A stretch of 64,000 nt of DNA from Prochlorococcus sp. AG-436-O11 (GTDB taxonomy: Bacteria; Cyanobacteriota; Cyanobacteriia; PCC-6307; Cyanobiaceae): positions 1 through 64,000 of the forward strand of contig QCPO01000005.1 in NCBI GenBank assembly GCA_003212535.1. Direction: 5' to 3'. Shown here one piece after another: positions 1-8,749 of this stretch (positions are counted from its first letter, which is position 1; every line of letters starts with the position of its first letter). The notes below the pieces were generated by a model. That model was not told the origin of the DNA. It ran no database searches and saw only the letters and a program-made list of their open reading frames with translations. The position numbers and the translations under genes are program-made.

Positions 1-148
1 AATTAAACGCAATATTTTAATATTGGCTAAATAATAATTCATAATTCTCTTATAATTTTAAGATTACTAAACTTATTTTTTTATATTAAATTTATAAGTT
101 TTTAATTATATTACCGATACAAATTTTTTTTTAATTACCAAGAATATT

Positions 149-628
149 TTAAGATTCCAAAGCAACTTCAATAGCCACAATTAAATTCTCATCAAATGGC
201 TTAACACTTGGCTTAAATCTTTCAATTACTTTACTATCCTTACCTATTAAAAATTTCTCGAAATTCCATTCTACATCCCCCTTTGGCTCGAAATTATTTA
301 ATGTTGTATAAGGTTCTGTCGTTTGACCTTTTGCATGAACTTTTTCAAGGATTTCAAATTTTACTCCAAATTTAGTTGAACAAAAATCTTTAATTTCTGT
401 TAGGGAATTAGGTTCTTGATTACCAAAATCATTACAAGGGAATGCGAGAATCCTTAGACCTTTTTTTGAATATATATCATGCAGTTTTTGAAGATCTTCA
501 TATTGGGCCGTATTCCCACAATAACTAGCGACGTTTACTATTAGTATTACATCTCCTGAATATTCTCCAAGATTTTTTTTTGATCCATCTGCTGAAATAA
601 CAGTTGTATTTTGAACGTCTACTATCAT
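149..628 (-). CDS. Glutathione peroxidase-family thiol peroxidase
   Basis: Reduces hydrogen peroxide or lipid hydroperoxides. The 159-residue length is normal for a bacterial or plant-type GPx. The peroxidatic residue is a cysteine, not selenocysteine: Cys37 in ASYCGNTAQY. The second family motif FPCNDFGNQEP (Cys65, Gln71) and the late WNFEKF (Trp121, Asn122) complete the expected active site. Cys83 in DFCSTKFGV fits the resolving region of thioredoxin-dependent members, so thioredoxin is the more likely reductant (inference). There is no signal peptide, so it should act in the cytoplasm. It is monocistronic, transcribed toward the left edge, and diverges from the small gene that precedes purT. 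Confidence 0.93.
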   Translation of the reverse strand: MIVDVQNTTVISADGSKKNLGEYSGDVILIVNVASYCGNTAQYEDLQKLHDIYSKKGLRILAFPCNDFGNQEPNSLTEIKDFCSTKFGVKFEILEKVHAKGQTTEPYTTLNNFEPKGDVEWNFEKFLIGKDSKVIERFKPSVKPFDENLIVAIEVALES

Positions 629-777
629 AATATTTTAAAATTATTTATTGAACATAACATTCAATGATACTTTTTGTGTTTTAAAAGTTAAAGGTTTTAA
701 ATTAATTTTATTTGTAATTTTTATATTGATAGTTTTAGATTTTTCTTATAATGGATATATATATTTTAATATTTTAA

Positions 778-1020
778 TTGGATCCACTAGACCCACTAAC
801 CGAAATTATTAATTCAGGACAAGCATATTCACAAGCAATTGCAATAGAAAGAGTTCTCTGGTTAATAATCGGGGTTTTTTTTATAGGAGCTCTTTCATCA
901 TCAATTAAAATTACTATTCGGAATCAGAATCCATCTGGTAAGAAAACAAATTATCAGTTTTTTAAGCCTATTAAAAATAAAGATGAAGTTTCTAAGAACT
1001 CTTCCAGTGATCAAAAATAA
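778..1020 (+). CDS. Small single-pass membrane protein of unknown function
   Basis: An 80-residue protein with one membrane segment (about residues 25-43, VLWLIIGVFFIGALSSS) and a Lys/Asn/Ser-rich polar tail. The start is TTG: the nearest upstream ATG in this region runs into a stop after eight codons. It ends 17 bases before purT on the same strand and is probably co-transcribed with it. I recognise no family and assign no function. Confidence 0.6.
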   Translation: MDPLDPLTEIINSGQAYSQAIAIERVLWLIIGVFFIGALSSSIKITIRNQNPSGKKTNYQFFKPIKNKDEVSKNSSSDQK

Positions 1021-1037
1021 AAAGGATTTAATTAATT

Positions 1038-2213
1038 ATGAAAGAGCATATTTTTTCTAAAAAGAGGATATTATTACTTGGTAGTGGTGAACTTGGTAAA
1101 GAGTTAGTTATAGAAGCTAAAAGATTAGGATTGGAAGTAATTGCAATTGATAAATATAAGAATGCTCCCGCAATGCAGGTCGCTGATGATTCATATGTTA
1201 TAGATATGAGTAATAAAAATGTTTTAAAAAATACTATAAAAAAACTTAATCCAGATTTTGTCGTTCCAGAGATAGAATCGCTGTCGATTGAAGCTCTAAA
1301 GGAATTAGAGGAAGAGGGCTTGAGAATTATACCTAACGCTAGAACTGTAGAAATAACAATGAATAGGGATAAAATTCGAGATCTAGCATCTAAAGACTTA
1401 AATATAAGAACCGCTGAATATCAATATGTTTTTAACTATGATGATCTAGATAAAAAAGCAGTTGAAATTGGATTTCCATTGCTACTTAAACCTTTAATGA
1501 GTTCTTCTGGTAAAGGACAAAGTTTGGTTGAACGAGAAGAGCATCTTTTAAAGGCTTGGAGTGATGCACAGTCGAATTCCAGAGGTAATGTTAACGGTGT
1601 AATTCTTGAAGAATTCATAGATTTTGACTTTGAATTTACTTTATTAACTGTCAGAAAAGATAATGGAGAAAATGTTTTTTGTTTACCAATAGGTCATATT
1701 CAATCTAAGGGAGACTATCAAAGCAGTTGGCAGCCTTTAGAGATAAATGATTTACTAATAAATGAAGCTAAAAAAATTACCAATCAAATATTAAATAACC
1801 TAAATGGCCCCGGAATCTATGGAGTTGAGTTTTTTGCTAAAGGAAATGATGTTATCTTTTCAGAATTATCTCCTAGACCTCATGATACTGGAATGGTTAC
1901 ATTAGTTAGTCAAAATATTAATGAATTTGAATTGCACTTAAGGGCATTCTTAAATCTACCAATACCCAAAATAACTTTATTAAAACCCTCGGCTACTAGA
2001 GTAATACTCTCAGACGAAGAGTTTATTAACCCTAAATATACAGGTTTAAATGAAGCATTAAATTTTGAAAATACTAAGGTACTCTTATTTGGAAAACCTA
2101 ATGCTAAAAAAGGTAGGAGAATGGGTATTGTCCTTTCATCAAATGATGACCTTAATTTAGCTCGACAAAATGCTGATGAAGCTTCTCTTAGTATTAATGT
2201 TATTTCAAATTAA
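1038..2213 (+). CDS. purT: Formate-dependent phosphoribosylglycinamide formyltransferase (PurT)
   Basis: Converts GAR, formate and ATP to formyl-GAR in purine synthesis, the folate-independent alternative to PurN. At 391 residues it has full PurT length and ATP-grasp architecture. The N-terminal domain begins ILLLGSGELGKELVIEAKRL. The ATP-grasp domain carries FPLLLKPLMSSSGKG, and the metal/nucleotide end shows VEFFAKGNDVIFSELSPRPHDTGM. A small C-terminal lid contains RVILSDEE. A paralogous PurK would have a different C-terminal end; the SPRPHDTG signature favours PurT. The ATG start follows a modest purine-rich stretch after the upstream small gene. Confidence 0.95.
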   Translation: MKEHIFSKKRILLLGSGELGKELVIEAKRLGLEVIAIDKYKNAPAMQVADDSYVIDMSNKNVLKNTIKKLNPDFVVPEIESLSIEALKELEEEGLRIIPNARTVEITMNRDKIRDLASKDLNIRTAEYQYVFNYDDLDKKAVEIGFPLLLKPLMSSSGKGQSLVEREEHLLKAWSDAQSNSRGNVNGVILEEFIDFDFEFTLLTVRKDNGENVFCLPIGHIQSKGDYQSSWQPLEINDLLINEAKKITNQILNNLNGPGIYGVEFFAKGNDVIFSELSPRPHDTGMVTLVSQNINEFELHLRAFLNLPIPKITLLKPSATRVILSDEEFINPKYTGLNEALNFENTKVLLFGKPNAKKGRRMGIVLSSNDDLNLARQNADEASLSINVISN

Positions 2214-2248
2214 AAAATAAGAAAACATTTAAAAAATACTGATTTCCT

Positions 2249-2503
2249 TTGTTTTTGTTCCCTTTGTTTATAGCTATTATTTTTATAAATTATTTAATAT
2301 TTATTATGATAGAAAATTATAAGGGTTGGGATATAATTTTAAATTGGGATGATAGAAATTATCTCAACAAAAATATCTCTAAAAATAATTATTATAATCA
2401 AAAAGAAAAATGGAAAGGTGTTAATCTAAATGGTTCTAGTATATATGGATCCTCTCTCAAGGAAATAAGACATATAATTGATTATCCTGGGTTACATAAA
2501 TAA
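2249..2503 (+). CDS. Hypothetical small protein, Trp/Asn-rich
   Basis: Read from a TTG, the product has 84 residues with an N-terminal hydrophobic stretch (FPLFIAIIFINYLIFIM) and a polar domain. An ATG at residue 20 (position 2306) would instead give a 65-residue soluble protein starting MIENYKGWDIILNWDD. The hydrophobic lead makes the longer, membrane-anchored form plausible, but the start is not settled. It follows purT by 35 bases. No family recognised. Confidence 0.45.
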   Translation: MFLFPLFIAIIFINYLIFIMIENYKGWDIILNWDDRNYLNKNISKNNYYNQKEKWKGVNLNGSSIYGSSLKEIRHIIDYPGLHK

Positions 2504-2527
2504 TCATTCTTTAAATTAAAAAACATT

Positions 2528-2689
2528 TTATTTCTCTTCAGGTTGATTATTATCTTCAATAAGTTCTTTTGCAATTTTGTTTAAATCTCCTTTTATTGAG
2601 ACCCATGTGAAAGCAATAATAAATATAGTACCCGAGACAGCTACAGTAATCGTTTCTAAAGGAGACAATCCTAGCGCAATAGCAAACAT
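2528..2689 (-). CDS. Small single-pass membrane protein, 53 aa
   Basis: A compact reading frame with an ATG start. One membrane helix (about residues 11-32, ending FIIAFTWVSIKGD) is followed by an acidic tail ending QPEEK. Codon use looks like the neighbours, and the hydrophobic-then-charged pattern is protein-like, not random. It faces the preceding gene tail to tail. Function unknown. Confidence 0.6.
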   Translation of the reverse strand: MFAIALGLSPLETITVAVSGTIFIIAFTWVSIKGDLNKIAKELIEDNNQPEEK

Positions 2690-2873
2690 GAAAATATATA
2701 AATATTAATTTTTAATTATATTCTACATTTCTAAATATATTTAATTAAATATTCTTTTGAAATGTAATTTAATTATTTACTAGGTAATAAATTGATAGAT
2801 TATATTAATATTTTATATTGGGTATTATTCTGTAGGTTGTCTATTATTTATTTTATTTAGTAATATATCAAAT

Positions 2874-3098
2874 ATGAACCAGAAAAAATGCCCACAGTGT
2901 AAAAACTTAATTTCAAAAACAGCACCAACTTGTTTATATTGTGGAAGACCGAATAAATTTGTAACTAAGGATTATATTAATAGAAAGTGGAATAAAGATA
3001 ATAGACATTCAATTAATTTCTATAATACTTACATCTTTAAATATTTCTTATTTTTAATTATTTTTATATTAATAATTGTCATTATTATATTTAAATAA
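2874..3098 (+). CDS. Membrane-anchored zinc-ribbon protein
   Basis: A 74-residue protein with an N-terminal zinc ribbon, CPQCKNLISKTAPTCLYCG (two CxxC pairs at residues 6-9 and 20-23). A basic linker and one C-terminal membrane helix (residues 54-73, nearly all Phe/Leu/Ile) follow. This double-zinc-ribbon-plus-TM layout is common among uncharacterised bacterial proteins of the zinc_ribbon_2/DZR type. The ribbon should face the cytoplasm. It converges with pepN, with about 15 bases between the stops. No specific function can be assigned. Confidence 0.7.
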   Translation: MNQKKCPQCKNLISKTAPTCLYCGRPNKFVTKDYINRKWNKDNRHSINFYNTYIFKYFLFLIIFILIIVIIIFK

Positions 3099-3112
3099 TT
3101 TCTTTGGAAATA

Positions 3113-5722
3113 TTAATTAATTATGGAATCTATTACCTCTCTTGTATTAGGTGATAGTTTATTATTCTTTATATAATTAAGTGTTTCAATCATATTACTT
3201 TTGTAAGGTTCGATATAATATTTAAACCTGCTGAATATTTTTATAAAACGAGATATAACAATAGGATTTAATTTGTCATATTCTATGATCTTTGTTGAAA
3301 TATATTTATAACCTGATCCATCAATTGCATGAAAAAATCTATTCTTTGTTACGTAAGCATTTAAAATTGCTCTTAATGTGTTTGGTGATTTTAAATCAAA
3401 ATATATATTCTTGAACAAATTTTCAATAATTTTATGATTATCATCAATTTCAATAGAGGCTTGATAGGAGAACCAACTATCGAGTACAACACTATTTTCT
3501 TTCCATTTTTCAAAAAATATTTTTGAGATTAATTTTCTCTCAGGACAATCAATTCTTATAAATACATTCAATGCTGCTTTTGCAAGTGTCATTGAATCTC
3601 CACTAACATAATTTATTATTTTATTTTTAATTTCTTCATCCTTACTATGTAAAAGTAGTTTCCATAGTGTCTCAATTAGTTTTCTTTCATCTTTGCCATT
3701 CGGCCAAATTTTGTCTAAATTAATTTCAATCTCATCGAGCTTACAATATAATTCTTTTTTTAATTCCGTACCAAATAAAAAATTTAATTCATCAATAGTT
3801 TTATATACTTTTAATGGATCTATATCGATTATCTCTGATTCTATTTCTGAAAACGTCGGAATACTAAGTATTTCTGATAAAAGAGATAAATTTATTTCTT
3901 TATTTTTTATAATTATTGAACCTAACGTCTTTATTAATTTCTTTTCAATGTTAATATCGTGATTGTCATCTAACCTATTTATAATTATTGTTTTATAGAG
4001 TCCTTTGACGGTATCAAAAATCGTGAAATAATCTGTTTCAGACTCTATTATTAATAATTTTTCATTAAATGTAGTATCTGTTTCCCACTCAACAGGAGCT
4101 GAAAATGAACGAAAGTAAGTAACTATAGGAATTTCCTTGTCGGTTTTGATTTTTTCAAAAATAAATTCTTCTTTTTTTTCTTTTAGGACAATTTGTTTTG
4201 TATATTTTTTCTCATTATTAAATAAAATAGCTATATCTATAGGAATTATTAATGGTAAATCATTATAAGAATTGTTTGCAAAAGGATTACTTTGGGAGAC
4301 CTGAATTGTAAGATTTTGATTCTTTTCGTCCCAAATTCTCTTAAACTTAACTTTTGGCGTTCCATTTTGTTTGTACCAGATTTTAATTTTTTCAGTATTT
4401 ATCTCTTTATTATTCTTTAAAATTTCATATATAAATTGATCGATTGTTGCTGCTTTCCCATCATATGTTGATATATAATTACTAAAACCTCTATAAAAGT
4501 TTTTTTCTTTTACAAGCGAGCAGATCATCCGTATTATTTCTGAACCTTTTTCATAAATTGTTGTTGTATAAAAATTGTCAATTTCCAGATATTTATCTGG
4601 CATTACAGGATGAGATGTTGGACCGGAATCTTCCCTAAATTGATTTCTTCTAAGAAACTTTGCATCCTCAAGTCTCTTTATTGAATAATTATGAAGATCA
4701 GCAGTAAATTGTTGGTCCCTAAATACTGTTAAACCCTCTTTTAAAGACAATTGAAACCAATCTCTGCAAGTCACTCTATTTCCAGTCCAATTATGGAAGT
4801 ATTCATGAGCAATTACTCCCTCTATTCGTTCTAATTCTTCATCAGTTGACGTTTCTGAATCTGCAAGTATCAGCTTAGAATTAAATATATTGAGACTTTT
4901 ATTTTCCATAGCGCCCATATTAAAGTGTCTTACTGCAACGATATTAAATAAAGATAAATCGTATTCAAGGTTGTATTTCTCTTCGTCCCATTTCATTGCT
5001 TTCTTTAATGAACTTATTGCATGTTGAACATATTTTTCATCGCCTTTCTCAACATATATATTTAACTCTACTTTTTGATTTGATTTTGTTGTGAAATAGT
5101 CTTTAATACATTTAAGTTTTCCTGCTACTAAGGCAAAAAGATAAGATGGCTTAGGATATGGGTCTTCCCAATGAACTTCATGCCGATTGTCTTTAAGATT
5201 TTTTTCTCTAATAATATTCCCATTTGAAAGTAAAACCGGATAATTTTGCTTGTCTGCCTCAATCCTTACGGTGTATTTGCTTAGAATATCTGGCCTGTCA
5301 GCATGATAACTTATTCTTCTAAATCCCTCTGCTTCGCATTGTGTGGTAATAATCCCATTACTTTCATACATTCCTAAAAGGGAAACATTTCTCTTTGGCT
5401 TGATTATGCCCTCTATTGTTAATGAGAAACTTTCATTATTTATATTGTTAATTATTAAACGATATTTTTGCTGTTTATAGTTATTCGCATCTAACAGCTC
5501 TTCATCAATATATATTTTTTTAATAAATATGTCTGTCCCATCAAGAACAAGATTTTTAGTTTTTTTATTTCTTTTTTTTACTTTAAGTTTCGTTATAACA
5601 GTAACTTCTTCTTTCTCAATAACAAAATCTAAAAAAGTTTCAGGTATTTCATAATCAAATTCTTTATAGTCCTCAAGTTTTATGTATCTTGAATTATTCT
5701 TATTATCTGTTGAGCTTTTCAT
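3113..5722 (-). CDS. pepN: Aminopeptidase N (M1 family)
   Basis: Removes N-terminal amino acids from peptides in the cytoplasm. At 869 residues it matches the E. coli PepN-type length. The exopeptidase motif GAMEN lies near residues 268-272. The zinc site is HEYFHNWTGNRVTCRDW, with His306 and His310 of HExxH and the distal Glu in SLKEGLTVFRDQQF. A proton-donor Tyr is expected in the NFYTTTIYEKGSE segment. The C-terminal half is divergent and Lys/Ile/Asn-rich, as expected from the AT bias. It sits alone between a small zinc-ribbon gene and a short secreted-like protein. Family assignment is secure. Confidence 0.96.
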   Translation of the reverse strand: MKSSTDNKNNSRYIKLEDYKEFDYEIPETFLDFVIEKEEVTVITKLKVKKRNKKTKNLVLDGTDIFIKKIYIDEELLDANNYKQQKYRLIINNINNESFSLTIEGIIKPKRNVSLLGMYESNGIITTQCEAEGFRRISYHADRPDILSKYTVRIEADKQNYPVLLSNGNIIREKNLKDNRHEVHWEDPYPKPSYLFALVAGKLKCIKDYFTTKSNQKVELNIYVEKGDEKYVQHAISSLKKAMKWDEEKYNLEYDLSLFNIVAVRHFNMGAMENKSLNIFNSKLILADSETSTDEELERIEGVIAHEYFHNWTGNRVTCRDWFQLSLKEGLTVFRDQQFTADLHNYSIKRLEDAKFLRRNQFREDSGPTSHPVMPDKYLEIDNFYTTTIYEKGSEIIRMICSLVKEKNFYRGFSNYISTYDGKAATIDQFIYEILKNNKEINTEKIKIWYKQNGTPKVKFKRIWDEKNQNLTIQVSQSNPFANNSYNDLPLIIPIDIAILFNNEKKYTKQIVLKEKKEEFIFEKIKTDKEIPIVTYFRSFSAPVEWETDTTFNEKLLIIESETDYFTIFDTVKGLYKTIIINRLDDNHDINIEKKLIKTLGSIIIKNKEINLSLLSEILSIPTFSEIESEIIDIDPLKVYKTIDELNFLFGTELKKELYCKLDEIEINLDKIWPNGKDERKLIETLWKLLLHSKDEEIKNKIINYVSGDSMTLAKAALNVFIRIDCPERKLISKIFFEKWKENSVVLDSWFSYQASIEIDDNHKIIENLFKNIYFDLKSPNTLRAILNAYVTKNRFFHAIDGSGYKYISTKIIEYDKLNPIVISRFIKIFSRFKYYIEPYKSNMIETLNYIKNNKLSPNTREVIDSIIN

Positions 5723-5768
5723 CTTATTGAGTTTTTGTATAAATTAATTTATGGAATTTATTTTGAAA

Positions 5769-6095
5769 TTATACATTTTCTTTATTTTCTATTAAATGGC
5801 ATAAATTTTCCTTTAATTCTCCTGAAGGCAGTAGTTCGTATAAAGTGGGATTCTCAAAATTAGGATAACCATCTTGATTTAATGTGTACTTCCATTCCCA
5901 TTTCTTATCTGTAAAAGATAAAGAGTCTTTCTTCAGTGAGAATGGAAGCATAAGTTTTTTTTTATTCCAATTTATATTTATAAAGGCACCAGCTTTAATC
6001 TCCGAAAGTGAATTTATAATTGTGTAGTCACCATTTATATTGTTTCTAATTACCATTTCAAGCATTGAATTCTCACAGATATAAGTCGTGTTCAA
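5769..6095 (-). CDS. Small protein, probably secreted; start uncertain
   Basis: From a TTG codon this gives 108 residues. The open frame continues upstream and encodes a hydrophobic stretch (KIYKFIYTSILLLTL) that looks like a signal peptide, but no ATG, GTG or TTG precedes it before the stop near position 6170. ATT at 6134 or ATA at 6149 are the only initiator-like codons. Either the TTG is used and the signal is lost, or a non-canonical start is used. The mature part is beta-rich and polar with one Cys near its start (YICENSMLEM). It is 46 bases upstream of pepN in the same direction. Family not recognised. Confidence 0.5.
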   Translation of the reverse strand: MNTTYICENSMLEMVIRNNINGDYTIINSLSEIKAGAFININWNKKKLMLPFSLKKDSLSFTDKKWEWKYTLNQDGYPNFENPTLYELLPSGELKENLCHLIENKENV

Positions 6096-6206
6096 AGTAA
6101 GTAAAAGAATTGAAGTATAAATAAATTTATAAATTTTCGAAACCCCTATTAGATTTGTTTTTAGTTGTTATATGTAAATCAAAATTAAATAATAATTGAA
6201 ATTATA

Positions 6207-6923
6207 TTAAATAATGATTGATTGCATGCTATTTAAATATACTAGATTGCAATTTATTTCTCCTTTATATTCCTGACTTGATATTAATTTATTTAAAAAA
6301 CCTGAATACTTCACTTTGCCTCCTATTGTACTCGAAAGTATAATTTTTGGATTAAAGGTTTTAATTAATTTAGGTATAACATCGGCACCTTTCACAAAAG
6401 AGCCTACAAGAGGTAATTTAAGGTTCTTTGTAGGTGTTATGACTGCATCAAGATCCTCTTTCTTTATATTTTTATCAAGATAACCATGAGGCTCTATGTA
6501 AAACCCTTTCCCGTTATCGTCCTTAACTATATATCCGTTTTCTATTCGTGGAACACGAGCGCCAGCAGTTGCTTTAATACTTAAATTGTTTTGATATGTA
6601 TTCTCTGAAGGTTGAAGATTTCTAATAGATTTGAAACCTAATTTTTCTAAGATTTTACTAGCACTTATTGGACAAATTATAGGAATATCTTTTCTAAATT
6701 TTTTTAAGGTTGGAATATGACAATGGTCAGGCAAGGCCTGGGTTAATAAAATGATATTAATATTTTTATTTATCAAAATTTCCTTTTCTAAAGATCCTTT
6801 AAAAAACCAATCTCCAGGTGGAAATATTAAATCTCCAGTAAGCCAAGGGTCAATTATTAAGTTTGTGTTTTTAAATTTAATAAACCAACCATTTGTTCCA
6901 AGATAAGTTGCCTCAAAACTCAT
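6207..6923 (-). CDS. Metallo-beta-lactamase-fold protein (UlaG/RomA-like)
   Basis: A 238-residue protein with the beginning of an MBL fold: TYLGTNGWFIKFKNTNLIIDPWLTG resembles the first strands of UlaG-type hydrolases, where IDPWL is typical. The canonical HxHxDH metal motif is replaced by LTQALPDHCH, which keeps only the Asp-His half. PHGYLDK and VITPTKNLKLPLVGS correspond to later strands. Similar divergent MBL proteins occur across cyanobacteria with unknown substrate. It could still bind metal or have become non-catalytic. It is a stand-alone gene. Confidence 0.7.
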   Translation of the reverse strand: MSFEATYLGTNGWFIKFKNTNLIIDPWLTGDLIFPPGDWFFKGSLEKEILINKNINIILLTQALPDHCHIPTLKKFRKDIPIICPISASKILEKLGFKSIRNLQPSENTYQNNLSIKATAGARVPRIENGYIVKDDNGKGFYIEPHGYLDKNIKKEDLDAVITPTKNLKLPLVGSFVKGADVIPKLIKTFNPKIILSSTIGGKVKYSGFLNKLISSQEYKGEINCNLVYLNSMQSIII

Positions 6924-6989
6924 TATTTAATAGATATATAATTAAACTATAAAATAAAATTATATATATTGAGAAAAAATAAATTAAAA

Positions 6990-7291
6990 TTAGCTGGCTT
7001 CTTTTAATATTTGGAATGACTTTTTTCTTAGATTAAATATTAATACTTCGCTCTCTTTAAAATTGCTTTTAAAATTTTGTTTTTTCAATAAATTTATTGG
7101 TATTAAATCTAAACCTCCGGTTCCTGAAAAGATTATTGGAATGTTAAATCTTTTATTCAATTGTTTTGTTGCAAATCTATTGCTTGAGATATATTTTTTT
7201 TGTCTTTTTCAAAACCATAATCTTCTATTAATTTAGACCTTATTAGTTTTACTGACTCATATTTTTAAAACTCAATTTGTATACTTTTCAT
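6990..7291 (-). pseudogene. Decayed small gene (one nonsense codon, one frameshift)
   Basis: Read on the minus strand, an ATG at 7289-7291 begins MKSIQIEF and then meets TAA. The same frame continues KYESVKLIRSKLIEDYG until an A-run of eight bases near 7200. After a one-base shift there, a coherent frame follows: ISSNRFATKQLNKRF, then IPIIFSGTGGLDLIP, ending LRKKSFQILKEAS and a stop. Restoring one A and replacing the TAA gives a continuous protein of about 100 residues. No family recognised. A sequencing error could explain the A-run but not the in-frame stop as well. Confidence 0.6.
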
Positions 7292-7336
7292 CTAAAAAGT
7301 TAATAAATATAAAAAATTATTTATAAATATTTGTAA

Positions 7337-7573
7337 TTAAATACGTTTCTTAAATCTATCCATAACTAATTGCAACATATCAACAACATCTCCATCAGTT
7401 AAATTTAGATCCTTCTTTAAATCATTGCATGTTAAATTCATTTCAAGTGCGGCTTCTGCCATATGATTGACTTTTTGGTTGTCGCCGCCTAATGAAATAA
7501 AAGGATTGAAGTTTTCTATCATATCTTTTTTATGTTTCTTATATGTTCTAGCTAAAAAATACAAAATTATCAT
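7337..7573 (-). CDS. Small conserved-looking soluble protein of unknown function
   Basis: Up to 78 residues. A second ATG at residue 18 (position 7522), preceded by an A-rich purine stretch, gives a 61-residue form starting MIENFNPFISLGGDN that looks more natural. The C-terminal part, LTDGDVVDMLQLVMDRFKKR, is predicted helical and resembles a small helix-turn-helix-like or Nif11-size module, but I cannot name the family. It is followed by the DCC-family gene on the same strand. Confidence 0.55.
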   Translation of the reverse strand: MIILYFLARTYKKHKKDMIENFNPFISLGGDNQKVNHMAEAALEMNLTCNDLKKDLNLTDGDVVDMLQLVMDRFKKRI

Positions 7574-7628
7574 TCAATGATGAACAAGCTTATAAATATG
7601 TTATTTATGCTAAAAAATGTTTTTATTT

Positions 7629-8012
7629 TTAAACTAATGACCTTGATACACCTTTTGATATCAAGGCAAATCTTCTAGCTTTTAAAAGGAAAGGAAACAA
7701 TAATTTAGTTCTTTTATTAGATTTAAATACACTTGAAAGGATTTTAAGAAGATTACTTGATGGATCTTTGACTTCTTTGCATATAGTATTTATTGCCTCT
7801 GCTCCATGAAAAATGTTATCGTCCTTTAAAAGGATTGCTCCTTTATCTATATCATAACCTTTCTCTAATAGTGACTTGATAATACTCAAGTTCTTCCTAG
7901 CATCAAGAATTTTAATGTTGTTTACCTTGCTTTTTATTTCAAGAAGCTCCGCAAAATAATTGCAAAAAGGACATTCTCCATCATAAATAAAGGTGAAATT
8001 AGAAGTCATCAT
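7629..8012 (-). CDS. DCC-family thiol-disulfide oxidoreductase (DUF393)
   Basis: A 127-residue protein starting TFIYDGECPFCNYFAELL. YDGxCxxC is the signature of the DCC/DUF393 family, a thioredoxin-like group with redox Cys residues at the N-terminus. KILDARKN and the DKGAILLKDDNIFHGAEAI segment match later conserved parts of the family. The C-terminal arm is basic. Role in picocyanobacteria is not established; generic thiol redox chemistry is the likely activity. The ATG start is well placed. Confidence 0.85.
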   Translation of the reverse strand: MMTSNFTFIYDGECPFCNYFAELLEIKSKVNNIKILDARKNLSIIKSLLEKGYDIDKGAILLKDDNIFHGAEAINTICKEVKDPSSNLLKILSSVFKSNKRTKLLFPFLLKARRFALISKGVSRSLV

Positions 8013-8222
8013 AAAAATATCTACACTTTATATTAATTTAAAAGACTTATATTTGTAGTTTTTTAATTTCAATCAGTATATAAGTAAGGAATTTAGATTC
8101 TTTGGTTTCCTAATATAGGGGTGATTTATTTATAAGTTTTTCCTAATTACGAAGAAATGTCTCAATATAGGTATATTTCCCCCCAAAATTCTGTATGATT
8201 TCAAGATATTTGTTTTTTAATC

Positions 8223-8354
8223 ATGAATTTATTAGCTTCATTTGCTTTAGGTGGTTTCAATCCTTATGCTACAGCCTTTGGAATTTTTTCTCTAGTTCTT
8301 TTTGCTCTAGTCGGTTTGGTAGCAGGACCAAATTTAAGCAAATTTGATCAATAA
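8223..8354 (+). CDS. Tiny membrane protein, 43 aa, own terminator
   Basis: Clean ATG-to-TAA frame. A short N-terminal segment (MNLLASFALGGFNPYATAF) is followed by one membrane helix (GIFSLVLFALVGLVAG) and a polar tail PNLSKFDQ. Size and layout resemble low-molecular-mass photosystem or cytochrome subunits, but it does not match PsbI, J, K, L, M, N, X, Y, Z, PsaI, J, M or PetG, L, M, N as I know them. A strong intrinsic terminator begins 23 bases after the stop, so it forms a single-gene unit and is probably well expressed. Confidence 0.75.
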   Translation: MNLLASFALGGFNPYATAFGIFSLVLFALVGLVAGPNLSKFDQ

Positions 8355-8377
8355 AGAAAATTTCCATGAATTTCGAG

Positions 8378-8405
8378 AAAAGACTCATTAGAGTCTTTTT
8401 TTTTT
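8378..8405 (+). terminator. Intrinsic terminator after the 43-aa gene
   Basis: A perfect nine-base stem AAAAGACTC / GAGTCTTTT with the four-base loop ATTA is followed by an unbroken T-run. This is the clearest terminator on the plus strand in this part of the window and defines the end of the 43-aa gene transcript. Confidence 0.9.
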
Positions 8406-8749
8406 GCAATAACGTATTTTCAGTTATTTACTGCATATATTATTCAAATATATTATAAATAAAGGGTTTTAAATCATTTCACCCTTTAGCTTTCTTAAAC
8501 TTTAATTCTCTACAATATACATTATTGTAATTTTTGTACTCTTATAGGTATTCAAATATGAAAACTATTAATACTTTGAGTGAATTGATCCCATTAGTCT
8601 TGTAATTGAAGGGTATATTAAAGCCTCAACTTCTTTATCATTTTAATTAGTTTATATAAAGAAACTTAATATTTACTTTTAGTATAATTAGTTTCCATTA
8701 TGGATTTAGAAACTTTTAAAATATAAGTTTTCTTATAAAGTCTTTATTC

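Noticed and set aside
8558-8605. Short frame MKTINTLSELIPLVL in the 8.4-8.75 kb gap
   Set aside because: Only 15 codons, no ribosome site and no continuation in another frame.
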